From: Neelides folsomi
Lineage: Eukaryota > Arthropoda > Collembola > Neelipleona > Neelidae
DNA length: 64,000 bases
Direction of reading: 5' to 3'
Assembly (NCBI GenBank): GCA_034687125.1
Contig: JAQGBZ010000025.1
Location: forward strand, 1 to 64,000
Shown here: positions 11,991 through 26,400 of the stretch, in pieces
Numbering within the stretch: position 1 is the stretch's first letter
Layout of the letters: every line of letters begins with the position of its first letter
Position numbers and translations under genes: made by a program
The notes under the pieces: model-generated
The model's database searches: none
Told to the model about the DNA's origin: nothing
The model's input: the letters and a program-made list of their open reading frames with translations, nothing else

Positions 11991-13077
11991 GGGCCCATTT
12001 AATAGTTTTAAATGAATAGAAGTTATCAATCCGTCGGGAGACGGGCCCATAGCTGGTAACTATATATTAAATAACACAATTTTCAAAGAATGAATATTTT
12101 GGGGCTATACTGAACAAACTACTGGACAAACTTTTGGGCCATCTATCAGGAGTAATTCAAGTTATTACAATCGCAAACTTGTAGAAATTCAAAAATCCCT
12201 TCACAGATGTCGATACTATATTGTTCTATAATTCCCCAATTTACTTTTCTACTTGACATCTTTGTTTAAAATACATATAAATAGCGCATATTATATTCAT
12301 TATTTGTATGTACAATATTAGGTAGATATTTAATATTCATATACTAATTTGATTGCATAAGATCTTAATTGATAAACAATGGAATTGCACATTTCTTTTA
12401 TCGCCTACAAAATAGATCTTAAAGGATTCCATTTTCAATTAGAACAATCGTGGGTTTACTTGGTCATAATTACCCTTTAGGATAAATATTTGAAAGGAAG
12501 CTCCTTATAAACTTTCAAGTTTGTGCAATTCAATTGTTAAAACTTTGATGAAGGTAAAGTAGGAGAGTCCCAATTTCAAACCATATTTTTCATACTAATT
12601 AATCATAATACAAAGTTGAAGTTCTTCATCCTTGAGACGTTTTCATTTTGCAAATTATAGAGTATCAGTTAATTAGTAATCAGAACAGTCTGGTTCAAAT
12701 TTATTAAAAAAAATAAGTTCAACAATCTTACTGTATTTAACATTTTTGTATCTTTTGTATTTGAGATAAAGGTATTTTTTTCTATATGGTATTATATTAA
12801 GTCATGGGCAAAATATGAGTCAAGTAAAAAATTTAAAAAAATGTAAACATTTGAAATCACACGAGATTACTTCATGCTCAATGTCAGTGAAATTGTGAAG
12901 GAGGAATCTGAGTCACCCCCCACATTTAAGCTACTACATAATAAGTATACTTATGTAGTTGAAGAGATGTTGAGTCGGCGGATGAACTACTTACCATTAG
13001 TAATTCTTAATTCAAATCCTTATTTGAGTCATACTTCAACGAGAGTGGTAAATACAGATTGTACATACCGTACATAT

Positions 13078-13176
13078 TGTACTACTCGGGGTCATGGGAG
13101 TTGCGAAAATCTCTGGTTTGCCTGGAAGGTAGTCAAACCAGAGATTTTCTCAACTCCCATGACCGTGAGTAGTACA
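13078..13176. repeat. Long stem-loop (42-bp arms, 15-nt loop)
   Basis: Arms 13078-13119 and 13135-13176 pair at 39 of 42 positions, with mismatches only at arm positions 11, 12 and 27. The loop is 15 bases. The arms are more GC-rich than the neighbourhood. It could be a recent fold-back element or a microRNA-type precursor; neither is shown. Confidence 0.85.
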
Positions 13177-13421
13177 TACAATGGCGAATCTCAATGCTTG
13201 AATTCTTTGAATATACAGATTTGAACAATTATTTACAATTAGCACTCAAGCCAAGTATGCTACAATCAAAAGAATTTTACAAGCGAATGACGGCACTATT
13301 TGAGTTGTATCATTTATTCTGCTTATCAGATTTAAGAGATTCATTGGGTGAGGTTTCCCAGTAAGATGATACATAAAGTGAGGAATGAGCTGAGAATTTT
13401 CTTGGACACTGTTTAGCATCT

Positions 13422-13622
13422 TTAACTACGCAGTTTTAACAACATTTTGACTCTTGCAAAATTTCCACTTGAGATTCCAATATAAAGCATAGGTAAAATT
13501 GTAAAATCTATCATGCGAATTGTGAATGAATCTGCGCCGCTAAAGAATATCACTGCAATAAAGTTTAAAGTCATTTCCCCTATTTTGCATTTAAAAGTAT
13601 TTGAAGGCCAATGTGAAAACAC
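13422..13622 (-). other. Orphan hydrophobic open frame, possibly a gene fragment
   Basis: A frame that is open on the minus strand reads GEMTLNFIAVIFFSG, FTILPMLYIGISSG and ends VKMLLKLRS before TAA; an ATAG acceptor precedes GEMTL. Base composition is less AT-rich than the flanks. I recognise no family and see no partner exon, so it may be a relic or chance. Confidence 0.15.
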
Positions 13623-16186
13623 ATGAAGACTTTTTATGGAGTTTTAATTTTCTTCAAATTACTTTTACTTTCAGAGTTGACATGATAAATAAAGCGAAGG
13701 GTTGCATAATCAGTTAATCGCGGAATTGTCAAATGACTTTTCTGTCTACAATCCCCTCATAAATATTAATTTATCCTATAATTACAATTTAATTTACTTT
13801 CCAGAAAGTAAGGATTATATGAACGAAACGAAGATGTGCACAAACTCATAATGTATTTCAAATTTTCAAACCATGAATTTATGAATAAACACTGAAAATA
13901 AAGGGTCGCTTTAATCTTGAATATTTATGAATAAATTACAAGCTCATTTTAATATAGATGTTTCAATTGGAATAAAATTAACAAATTCCTATTTTAATAA
14001 ATATACACTTTATGTAACATTTAACATTAAATAAATCAGTTAAATGCTTTATAATTTCACAACACTAAACATTATGTGTAAAATATATCGTATTTGAAGA
14101 TTTTAAATATTTCTTATGTGACATCAACAGCCAAAAAAGTAACAAATGCATAATGAGAATAATGACCATATCGAGCTAAAAAAATCTCAAAGAACCAAAA
14201 TGTTAAAATAGTAAGCCCATACAAGCGAGTAGTGTGATTATCATTAAATGCTTTATTTGTTGTTACTTTTCCTATCTAAATATACAATCTTAACTTTTTT
14301 GCATCCATGCACATGTACCATATACAATATCCATGATACATGTACAAGTTTGTAAATATTCCTCCATTCATTCGACATTTTCAAGTACGGGTTTAAAACC
14401 CCAAGTTTGTACATTTTAAAGTGTATACGAATTATATACAGTATGTATCCTTAAATTAATAGAAAAAATATAGTCATTCATAAATCAATCCGATTTCTCA
14501 TACATGTAAATATACAATATGCAAATGAAATCAAGTACTGAATTCAGTATAAGGCAAATCCCACGTAATTGTAGTAGAAATCACAGATGTAAATATTTGC
14601 CTTTGAGATGAATCTAAAAATCGTGTAATGTTCATGTGATCTTTTTAGGCTCCAAATAATCATTTGTATGCATTGAACATTTGAATGTGCAATAAATCCC
14701 GAATGTCAACATGCAGAGGATTTAGTTATATGAATACGATATAAATTGTGTATGTAAGAAATACCAACTGTGAAACATTAAATTTCGAATGCTCCGAACC
14801 GTTGAAAATTGTATTTTTCAACATATTTCATCCACTCGTTTGTTTCTCCATACGAATGTAAGAAATGGAAGTTGTGTAGTATTCAAAAGATTGGTCTTAT
14901 CATAAGATCCATAAGAGTTTGTGTATCAGCAGTGCAGAGGGAGAAAAAATTTTTTTCTTCCACCCCCTTGAACTCTCTTTTGAAGCTTTTGAGTTTGTTG
15001 GGTGGATCTAAAACTCTCCACCTTCTGGAACAGGTTGCAAAATCACCCTCAAAGTCAAATTGAAGAGAATTGAAGTTTGAGAAAAAACATACACGTTCTC
15101 AGCATGGAGCTTTGTAAAAGGAAGCGAGGCGAAACAAACCCCTTCGACTCTCCACGTTCCAAACTTATTTTATGACCCAACTCGCCTTCTCGCTTTCAGG
15201 ATCGGCTTCACATATTCTCGGAATCTTTAATATCTCACGATTTTTCAAAATGTATAAAAAGAAATACAAATCTTCGCATTTGTTTTTTGCATGGATGGAA
15301 AAGACACAGATCTGTTTTCAATATGCTCAAGAAGGCTGTCAAAAAAACTTTTGGTTTGAGTTTGAGTTTATTCACGTAGATCAATTTTCAAGTTTATTGA
15401 TTTTGCAAATCAACAGACAATTTTTTTGTTTTTACTTAAATTTTTTGTTTTTTCTTGAATTTGTCTTTTTACTTGAATTGAATCTTTACATCCGTATCAA
15501 CATTTACAAAAGTTTTGAATTAAATTAGATTATATCAATTATTATAGTTAACAGATTTTAACTACATTCTTGAAAATTCTTTAGGAATAAAATATGTATT
15601 TATATTACACTATTTATATTTTTTATATCATGACACAATTTCTTTTCCTGTTTTGGGTATAAATCAAATAAGTCCTTTGAATATTTTGAATTGTATGTGT
15701 GACAGATGTTGTTCGTGTTCATCATCATCGTAGTTCATTAGCCAAAATAAGATATGCATGGAATAAACATATTTCCTCTCAACTGCATAATTATAATTAT
15801 AACTTGTACACATGTAGACTAATTACATGACGTAATGTTCCTTATTTGAGTCAAATTGAGACTTGAGTACGAATAACAACTAGTAATGTAAAACAACTTA
15901 AAAATTATTAAATACCACACTATGCTATTACAATACTTATTCATAAATATACACTTACAATAGTATATGGTATATTAAGAGTAATATATTGCTCATCTCA
16001 TATGTAAAAGAAAATGAGTCAAAGTATACGTAATATCTGTATAAGTGTATAGATCAAATGTCAAGACATGTCTACGAGGCTTCTTTTAAATTCGCAAATG
16101 ATGTGAGCGTTATAGCGTAATGTTAATACCTGAAGGGATTAACCTCGTGGGTTGGCCGGAATGTGGGGGAGTTTCCTTCATTTCAT

Positions 16187-16222
16187 TTAAAGGGGAGTTG
16201 AGGAGTGAAGGAAGTCTCAGTT
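16187..16222 (+). promoter_or_regulatory. Core promoter of the FAMeT-DM9 gene
   Basis: TTTAAA at 16187-16192 lies about 30 bp before TCAGTT at 16217-16222, an arthropod initiator motif, with transcription expected near 16219. This leaves a leader of about 65 nt before the ATG at 16284. Spacing and motifs agree; there is no experimental support. Confidence 0.5.
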
Positions 16223-16283
16223 ACTTCTCTCTCCCTCTCAAAGAATCATCATACCTTTGGCCATCGACCAACAACAGATCAAG

Positions 16284-19200
16284 ATGACGGGTGAGTTGGA
16301 ACTTTACATCTCCTTTTGGCTTCCGCCGAAATCCGACACTCCCACTACTTATTAATCCACAAATAAATCCAATACATTAAATCCTATAAATTTTCAAATT
16401 CCCAAATGTTTAGATCTACCAATATAAAGTAAATCCTTTCTCCACCATTATGACCCTTTTATGCAATGTAATTAAATTTCATGATATTTACATTTTAAAT
16501 GATATCCATATCCAATATATGTACAGATATGTATAGTATTTACACTCTTATATTACATTTACATATTGTAGTATTATTTTCATATAACATACTACAATTT
16601 TATCTATATTATTTATCAATAGTAGAAGTTTATCTAGAAGTATCTGCAGATGTCTCATATGGCGAATAAGTAAAAACAAATTGGCGCTGTCCTCATAAAG
16701 TTTATTCCTATAGAATGGACTACTATAGAGGAGAATACAATTGTAGAGTACTCGAGATAAATGGCAAAGATTGTTGGACTGGCGGCGGTGGCGGAACGTC
16801 CCGCCTCATGAATCCGAACTTTGATACAATCAAAGATTCCTTTCCTTCCCGTCTACATTTCCACTCTCCAAACTTATACTTGGCATCCATATGAGAGTCA
16901 TTGGCAAAACTATTTGCAAAAATTTCATTTGGAATATGATAGTTTAACCACAGTCTTAATGCAGGAAAGCTATTGCAGAAAACCTTATGTACAAATATGA
17001 AGTTCACTCATTAACTTATGGGTAACATTGCCATTGTGCATCACACTGTATAGGAATTGGTAAAGGAATTCTATGTACGATTGTATTACTTACAGATATG
17101 TACTTATGTGCAGATAGGTATTAAAAGGATGAGAGCCGACAGACTGGAATCATTTATAATATATTTCTAAACCCTCTGGCCTTCATTCTCTTAATAGGAA
17201 ACTTGGCTCTCGTGATTCATCCATTCACTGCATAGGAGAATATTTCTACGCTCTGTAGCTAAAGGATTCATGTACAATGCAGTCATCATTTATTTCAACT
17301 TCAGTTCACGAGATGTGGATGACAGTGGAGCTCTGTTCATTGCTCTGCAGTTCGCAGATCTCAATGCTTTATAATATAAACCGCAACCACTGGAATTCAT
17401 GTTATGCTACTTTATAACTAAATATATACACAATTCATACAATAGGTATGGTACGTACATTTTCTAGGTATTACATATTTTTCATATTTTTATTTGACAT
17501 TGCCTGACTTTCCTTCACCATTGCCGACATATGTTAATAAGAATTTGCATTGAGGTGATTTCATCCATGTTACATTTTACAATCGAAGCCACACCTACAA
17601 TACAATCATAGTATTAAAATACATATTACTAAAATACGTGACGTGTACTTGCATTGTGGCTAATATACAGTGTGTATGGTACATATAAGTATGTATATTG
17701 TACTCATGAATTTTATGCATTTGGCATTCCACATGTTACACAATATTTTCAAATTGGATTTTCTATTCTAAACCGTATTTATGAATTCAGATCATGAAAA
17801 TATAAAAATTGAATTTTACAATTTACTAAGAATTGGCATTAAGTAAAGGGGGAAGGATGATGGCTGTGCTAAAATATAAAGGTGCCAGCGTCGCAATCGC
17901 AATTGGATCTTATTGAAGTATAGGAATTCACTTATTGTTCAACACTTCACACTTTATCTTATGGGGCCGAATAGAGGCAATTTTACAAAGGCGTTAGGTT
18001 TAGTTTTATTGATAGCCTAAGGGAGGTAACAAAAAGATTCCATAGATAGTTGGATGCATCATCGGCAAAAAGTAATCGAAGTAATTGGCAAACCCACGCG
18101 AAAATGCATTTCCCATTTCATTTACTTTTTGCGTTAGTTTTGTAGACGGCTCGATGAAATTTAATGATTCTCAACCTTTCAACTTTCATATCAGAGTCAT
18201 ACTACTTTTAGAATACTTACTAAACTACGTTACTATTACTCATTCAATTAATCAACTTGATCCATATATTGACCTTCGTGATATTTTACAGAAAATTTAC
18301 ATTATGATTCGTAGTATCAAACTCAAGAGACTTTATCTTTTCCCTTTACATCTCGACATTTAATTTTGACCTTTTACTAATAAAGTATGAGGATGATCTA
18401 GTATATACTATGTTATAATTATGCGCTAATTAGAATAATTTAAAAATCTATATTTTATTCAATCAACTTTTTGACATGCTTAAATTGATTTTAATTATCA
18501 ATAATTCTGTAAAACTAATTTGATTCGAACCATTTTAATACGAGTTACTAAAATAATGTCTTCCTTTCCATATACATACTTATATATAGTACAGGTATAA
18601 TATACTTAGGTATATGCTAAATTCAATTATTTTATCGCATTCTCATAAATTGGTGTTAAATTTCAGGCATAAAATCTATCAAAAATATCTCCGGAAAGAG
18701 AACGAGTTCTAAATGGGTGTATTAAACATAAAAATATTAATAAAATAATGTAAAAAATGGTGGGACTTAGAACGATGAGTGAACATGAAAGGTATTGAAA
18801 AAAGTGATTTGATATTAGAAATAAATGAAATAAATAAGTAAGATAGGAATTTGTGGATTGAAGAAGACGGCGATGTCGGTCGTTATCGTTAGATTCATTC
18901 ATATGGAAGGAAACCAACCCAAGTTTCGTCCTTCCTCTTTCATGTTCTCTTTCAAAGTTCTCTTATTTATATCCCAATTCAATTCATTGATTTCCAACAT
19001 GTTTTTCAGAGGAAATGGGTGAATGGAAAGAATGGGAGAACCATTAACATTATGTGCAGACATTTCAAATCCCCAAACTCTCAACCAGATAAATTCATTA
19101 GTGAATTTGGGAACCCTTCGAATAAGAATATTTTAATTAACTCTGGTTAATTAACCCAATTCTAAACGTACTAATTGTAAGTATTTATTTGGATAAAATA

Positions 19201-22200
19201 GGAACAGTTTACACAGAGGACAAACTCGAATATACATTCTATCCAGTCAAGACATTCAAGGTTGAAATTGGGGTGAAAGCGGGAAACGACGCTCACGTTT
19301 CTCTCGCAAGCGAAGGATCCGATGCCGGGTCACTCATCGAGATATTTCTTGGTGGGTGGGGAAATTCAAAATCGGCTATTCGACTGAACAAAGAAAAGCC
19401 CGATGTGGCCGAAGTGGAAACTCCTGATCTTTTGTCGGCTGATGAAGTCAAGGAATTCGTCCTTACTTGGAATTCTGAAGGAAAAGTTGAAATTGGATTG
19501 AAGGGAGCTGAACCGTTTTTGTCTTGGGTTAATCCGACGCCGTTCTCGATTAATCACCTTGGAGTGAGAACTGCTTGGGGAGCAAGTGGACAATGGACAT
19601 TTGATGGTAAGATTTTATTCTTTTTTAATTTAATTTTATTTTCTATTGATTAGTTAACTATTTATTTAAGACTTGTTAAGTTAAGACTAAAAGCTGCGAA
19701 GTAGAAATAAATTGGGTAATGAAGATTTAAACGATTCATTACAAGTTACAACATGTTACAAGTAGAAGCAATATATGAATAATTACATAGGAAGAGCTCG
19801 TGAAGAGCTAATAATGATTTATTTCGAATCCGCCATATGAAAAAGGCCAAGACGAGTATTCAATTTAGCGAGCCAGGTGTTCAAGCTAAGAAAACAACAA
19901 ACGGGGTTCTTTGTCAAATAAAATAGGAAAAAAGGAACAAAAAACCGCTCCCTTGTTATAAAATATTCAAAGGATCGACATCAAAACACCAAATGCTAAT
20001 AATGAAGCTAATTTTTTGGAATTTTACAAAGAAATTTACATTTTTTATTTAAATTATTCAAGCATAAAAATGTCGTCTGTAGAAAAAAATAACACGAAAT
20101 ATCATTAAGGAATTATCAGATTACTAATTATCATATTTTGATATTATCCTTAAATATTAAATATTTAGTAATGGTATATATTACAATATAATATGTATTC
20201 TACGTACATGATATTGTATAATATGGTATGTATTTGAATGTAAATTTGTATTCCTTTCACAAAATTAATTCTTTATGTATTTTTAAACAGAGATTAATAG
20301 AATTTACTTGGTAAAGACATTTAACTGTCAGCAAGATCCTAATTGAAATTAAGATTCATGAAATGGGGCGTGTTTAATTTACACAAATATTACTTTTGAT
20401 GATATTCGTGATATTCTGAAACTTGATCTACTGAAATTAAACCAGGTGTTAAGAACATGCCGAGCCAAGCCCTTAATTTTTTGAGTGGAAGGAAGAAAAT
20501 TATTGTTAAATAACATGAATAGCCATTGTGAATCCCTCGTAAAAATCGGTTCGCTGCAGTTGGAAATGCCACGGGTAAGTTTGGCCATTGTTCTCGCAAC
20601 TGCCATTTACGCCAATGAAGTTAGATCGGAGAAAGTCACGAAGGAATTTTGACGCTAACGAAAGACACGAAATGTCAAGGTTCTTACCCGAATTTATTCA
20701 AACGAAACACCGTCACGGACATTCATCAATTCACAATTTATTCCATAAAAACTTTTCAATCCTTTTATTATAATGAACTTTATTACTTAAATTATTAAGT
20801 AGAGTATATTACAAATTCTTAATGTAAGATTATAGATAGTATTGTGCAATTTAAGTTTAGTATACCATATTAGTGTATAAAAGTTAATTAATCTTTAATT
20901 TTAACGCTAATTTTTAAGTAATTAAAAATTCAAAAAATCGAATAAGAATCAATCTATAACTCGAAGATCGCAAAAACACCTGATTACTATTTGATATAAA
21001 TTTTTTTTAAATTGATTTTGTTTAATTTTATTAAAAGGAGCAAAGGAAGTTTCGACTGAAGATAGCATGGAGTATGCATTCTTCCCAGTTCATTCAGGCG
21101 AAGTTGATTTTGATGTTCGAGCAAAAAACGACGCTCATCTCATCTTATCAAACGGAACTGCCGAAGCGCCAATGTACGAAATCATTTTGGGCGGATGGGA
21201 CAATTCAAAGTCAGTTATTCGAAAGGATGGAAACGACGTTGCAGAGGCTTCAACGGAAAATATCCTCAATGGAACGACATTTAATAAATTTTGGATCAAG
21301 TGGAACTTTGCTGGAGTTCAAGTAATAATCGTTTAATTTAAACTTATTGTTAATTTAATCTTAATTTAAACTCAATTTAAACTAAATCACAATAAAATTC
21401 TATTGTGATTTGCAACCATAAACTTTCACTCAATTCATTTCAATTTAAATACAGAAATTGTAATTGCCTTGCTAAAAAGAAATGGACAATAATAGAACCA
21501 TTAAAAATGCAAATTTGCAAATTCCACTAGAATGATTTAAAACTACAATATTTTCCCATAAATATAAATAGAAAAGTTCTATAAGTATGAAAAAAAAAGT
21601 TGTGCATTTTGCTAAAAGCTAAAATGTTTAACGAGTCTATAAGTGGAAAAAGAGATTGGAAAAAATTGAATAGAAGGGCCCAAGTTAAGTTTATGGAAAT
21701 ATGGGTAGAAATGTATGGGTCATAAAAATTCTCATTTTCTTTCCTCTTTATGATCTCTTCTCTCAGTTAAGGCATTAAAATTCGACTCCACTTGGATTTC
21801 TCCTATGAATTCTGCTGAGTGAGTCGTTTCTCAATTGGCGGGATCATAAATGAGTTCTAAGCCTAAACTAAAGCCTTAAACAGTTTTAGTAAAAACTTGT
21901 TGGAAAATAATTTTGTGGCTCTTTTGTACTTCTCCCGCCAAACTTATTTTTTGCAGTATATGAGAAAATGGTTGAGAAAATGAACATTTTGTTTTTGCAG
22001 GTTGGCCGAGGGGGAGAGGAAGAGAATTTCCTCAATTGGAACAACTCCGACCCATTTCCCATTTCTCAGTTTGGAATCCGGACTTCATGGGGTTCCGACG
22101 GATACTGGCACATCAACGGTAAATCCTTCAGAACCATTTACAAAATCGTATAACGCCTTTCCCAAACCCTCCTTTAACTCCTAAGCTTTTACAAATGATC

Positions 22201-23401
22201 CTTTCCTTTTTATGGGGCCACAATTTGTCCAAAGAAGCCCTCACCGCTGTCACACTACAACTCTTTGCTTACCATTACGCTTTCATGGACCAAATAAACC
22301 AATCACCTTCCTAAGCTTAAAACTTTCCTCAAAATCCTTTCATTTGTCTCATCAACAACATTTCACGCCCCAAGTCAAAGGCCATCATTGTTACCAAATC
22401 CAATGGCAATTCCCCATTCCAATTCCTTAAATCTCCCTATGGGATTCAACTTGACATTCTGAATTGTTGCAGGAGTTGATGGAGAGGCGGAGGATCCAAT
22501 CGAAACTGCCGTCACTGAAGATAATGAAGTCTCCGTTGATGGCGAAGGAGATGAAGTGAATGAAGTGGTGAAGCAAATTCCTCCAAGTATGGAAGGAGTC
22601 AATTGGGTTGCAGCTTCCGGCGGTTCCGTTCCCGAAGGATCTCTCGTTGGCGGATCCGATCATGGGGAAGTTCTCCACATTGCCCGCTGTGAACACGAAG
22701 GAGCATTCATTCCCGGAAAACTCAACCCAACTCATGAAAACGCCTGGTACCCCTGGGGTGGAGAAGAAAATGCTGCTGATTCTTATGAGGTACTAAAAAT
22801 CATTAAGACCCCTTAATATATCAAATACAGAAAATATTTACAATACTTGTATATTTACTATACAATATAATGTATTATGTATAGTGTATTATGTAGTATA
22901 TTTTGTAAATGCCAAAAAAACTAATATAAGAATTTTTGGTACTTGGACAAAATTTTGTTGCCAATTCCTATGATCCCTTTACTTTTGCACATTTGCTTTT
23001 AAGCATAAATAAAGGCAGTTTGTGCTGAATTGTATATGTTGTTTAATTTGAATGGAGCCCTTTGTAAATTTATCTTCTCTCCACTTCAGTTTTATTTGAA
23101 GGGGAGGAGTTTGGGTTCATTTGAACGTGAATAAATTGTCAACTGGGTTTGTTTCAATGTGAAGGTTCTCGTGATTGGGGAAGATGAAGTGACTTGGGTT
23201 GGTGCGTCTGGAGGTGAAGTTCCTGAAAATGCCATCCCGGGAGGAATCTCCCTTGAAGCTGAGCCGCTGTACATTGGACGAACAACTCATGATGATCAAA
23301 TGGCAGTTGGGAAAATTCATCCGTCTCATGGACTTCTCTACATCTCATATGGAGGGATGGAAATTTCATATCCGGACTACGAAGTCCTTTGCAAAAACTA
23401 A
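16284..23401 (+). CDS. FAMeT-FAMeT-DM9-DM9 domain protein
   Basis: Predicted 455-residue protein. Exons: 16284-16290, 19202-19606, 21038-21321, 22001-22118, 22473-22789, 23165-23401; phases close with TAA. The first coding exon has just MTG (seven bases), after which lies a 2.9-kb intron. Residues 3-137 and 138-271 are two FAMeT-like domains (LEYTFYPVKTFKVEIGVKAG, EIFLGGWGNSKSAIR; MEYAFFPVHSGEVDF, YEIILGGWDNSKSVIRK, FGIRTSWGSDGYW). An acidic linker follows (272-312), then two DM9 repeats (WVAASGGSVPEGSLVGG...; WVGASGGEVPENAIPGG, ending YPDYEVLC). No signal peptide is visible, so it is probably cytosolic. Despite the name, FAMeT-like domains are not established methyltransferases; DM9 proteins of other invertebrates bind sugars, so a carbohydrate-recognition or immune role is a reasonable guess. 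Confidence 0.92.
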
Positions 23402-23465
23402 TTATGATTCCTTCAAGATCCAATTGTGATGGTTACATTGTAATTCGTAGCTTCCCATCTCTAAT

Positions 23466-23471
23466 AATAAA
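23466..23471 (+). terminator. Polyadenylation signal of the FAMeT-DM9 gene
   Basis: AATAAA 65 bases after the stop codon of the gene, followed by a T-rich stretch. Confidence 0.55.
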
Positions 23472-26400
23472 TTGCCTCTGCATAAATGTAATATAAATCA
23501 TAAAATTCAACACTTCTAAATTACATACAGTTATGTACTAAAAAGTATATGCACTTATATAATGAAGATATATTATACTACCTACCTATATAACTTTCTT
23601 ATATAATAATGTCCACTAGCTTAATGTTGGTAGTTACATTGTGGCTTTAAACTCATAAATTGCAAGCATTTAAAATAAATTGAGAATATTTAGTAGAAAA
23701 TTAGAAATATTATGACATAACAGATAAGACCGTTATGTGTAGGCTATAAAATGCTATATGTAAAATTTTAGTATCATAATAAAATATATTAAAAGCTACC
23801 AACAATGTTAATTAGATTATATTGAGATATTGAGATCTTATATATTTAGCTAAAATTAATTATAATTTACATATTTAGGTATTAGTAATATTATAGCTTT
23901 TGAACTTTCAAAATTTGATTTACCTAATCATTGAATCTCACAATTGAGAATTTATAACTTTCGCCCATGAGAGCCCAATAGACTATAAATGTACTTAGGT
24001 ATGTATATTAAGGTATATAAATTATACTGTATGGTATAATGCCTATATTATACAGAATAAGTATGTTATGTAAAATTTATTGAAGGTTCATAAATCCATG
24101 GAAGATGTGATATGGGATGCTGCTGTGGTTCTCTTTTAGAGCTAACTCTATGACGCTTATATCAATATATGATTAATAACCTTCGTATATCAATTTTGAA
24201 AAATATTAAATGTATTATTACGTATAAAAATGAATAATGGGAAATGGGAGCATATCAGAAATGTATCCTGAACAATTTGAAAGAACTTTGAAAGGCCATG
24301 TATTTAATATCATGGTTCAAGAATGATAAATCTGAAATTTTAAAATAGTGAAATATCATATGAAAAATCTCGATTTATTTACTCCTGTTTCTCATTAATG
24401 GATGAATTAAATGGGCTTATTCTTGTTAATTATTTGATTATTAATTATTACCAAATAATCTAGTTTTAATGATATTAAATAGTAATTAGTTATTTGATGA
24501 CTTTAATAGTCATATGATTATTTACCATTATTATTTGTTTATTTAATTATAGGATTATTGTTACAACCACTATGAGTTCAATAACTCTAGTGAATGTCAC
24601 AATCGTGACCTTAAATAGTGTGAAATATTTTATATTCATTTAATAAAATATTCATATTATATTTAATTGTTATTAATTAGCGTTAAGCTTTGTTATATTT
24701 AAAACATCTATTTTCCATTTATCTCTATTTGCAGCATTTAAATCGGGATTGTTCAACTAAAGACAATTAAACAATTATGTATTATAATTATCATTGTATT
24801 CCATAAAAGCTTCAATGCATAATATCTGTATAGGAATAAATATGGGATAAAATAAAAAATGGTGCAGTGAAATATGTGTTTTAATTTTAATGCATTTTTA
24901 TCATATTCCTATCTTCAGCATTCATTAATTTCAATAAGTAATTCGCCCATTTAATATACTGCCCAATAAGTCCATTCATTTGAGTGTTTGTCCCTCTTAA
25001 TCCTTCTAATGATAAAAACTTATTACTGCTCTTTGTTCAATTAAATCAAAATCATAATTATCCATTTTAACTTTATTAAATGCGTCTTAAAGATAAACTA
25101 ATTATAAAATTATCGTATCTCATCAATTAGCATTTTCATATACAATATACATAGATGAATGAACTTTTTGGGCAGTATATTATTTATCTATAAGAATTAA
25201 GAAATGAAAGTTCCAAAATTTTGTTCTCAATACTTTTTTTTTACTTTTTTATTTTCCATACACACGAATCAATAGTCAAATGTTAAAGACTGGAATTGAT
25301 ATTCTTAACATTCTAACGATATTAAATACTTAAATACGTAATAATTGCTATTAAATATAATCTTGCTTCTTCTTTGAACGATGTATTCACGAACATGAAA
25401 ATGATTCGTTGTTGAATATTTTTGAACATCGTGATTTTATTTCGTGTAAATGAAATCTTAATTCTTTTAAAAATTTTATATTCAATTTTGTGGCTTCAAG
25501 AAGGATGATTTTTCTTTTTGGCAATTTACTTTGAATTTCAATACAGATTTGTCTGCCAATATCATATTTACATATAAAACAATTGAACATTGAACATTTA
25601 TCTAATACTAACAAATTACATTACTTAATTTAAATTAAATCTTTGTTATTTTATTTCATACTGACCAATCAGCCCAATACATATAATATTTATACTATAT
25701 TTAATTTAATTGTAAGTACGAAACATTTAGCTTTTACAAGTTTTAATATAATTAACATTTAGGTACTTTAAAGTATACTTCATGCACGCTTCATAATTTT
25801 AATTAAATTCTTAATTAGCACATTGTCACCAACATTAAACTTCTTTATGGATTATCTAATTGTATTATTGTCTCCATCAGTTTTGATTGACGTAGGTATC
25901 ATCAGAAGTTTGACCTATGAATTTAACTTTACCAAATTCATCTTTAATTTTAAAGACTTTTATATTGTCGGTTTGAGATTGAACCTATTTAGCTTTTTAC
26001 ATTTTAAATACAATTTAGTACTTTCACATGTAGACATCACATTCATTATCTTTGGTATGGCAAAGAACGGAAAATGAACAAGAGAGATTTTGCTTTTGCA
26101 ATGATTTCTGTATTAATTAAAACTAGAGATAACAGCAGTACAAAAGTAAAATAATTAATCATCAAGTCCTTCAGAGAATAAATATTTACACAATTAGCAG
26201 ATCTCTATTACTGGCAGTAAACAATTGGAAAGGTACAGAAGGTAAGGTATGTAAATTTATATATAAAAAACAAAATACCACATTCCAATACATAACATAC
26301 TTACATTAAATTTAAATATGTGTCAAAATCTTTAAAATTTTACAAAGTAGAAATCAAATGCAGACTTGTACATTACTTATTTATGGGAATTGGTTTTAAT

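Larger units (their letters stand above)
11991..16186. other. Gene-poor AT-rich region
   Basis: Apart from the stem-loop and the orphan frame listed separately, I see no gene. Open frames at 12874-13224 (crossing the stem-loop), 14809-15063 and 15172-15528 show no splice context, family resemblance or conserved motif. Confidence 0.5.

Noticed and set aside
12874-13224. 116-codon open frame on the plus strand
   Set aside because: It runs through both arms of the stem-loop at 13078-13176 and matches nothing recognised; the openness is probably chance plus repeat.
20379-20606. Overlapping 75- and 69-codon minus-strand frames inside a FAMeT-DM9 intron
   Set aside because: Two frames open over the same bases, no splice partner and no recognisable family.
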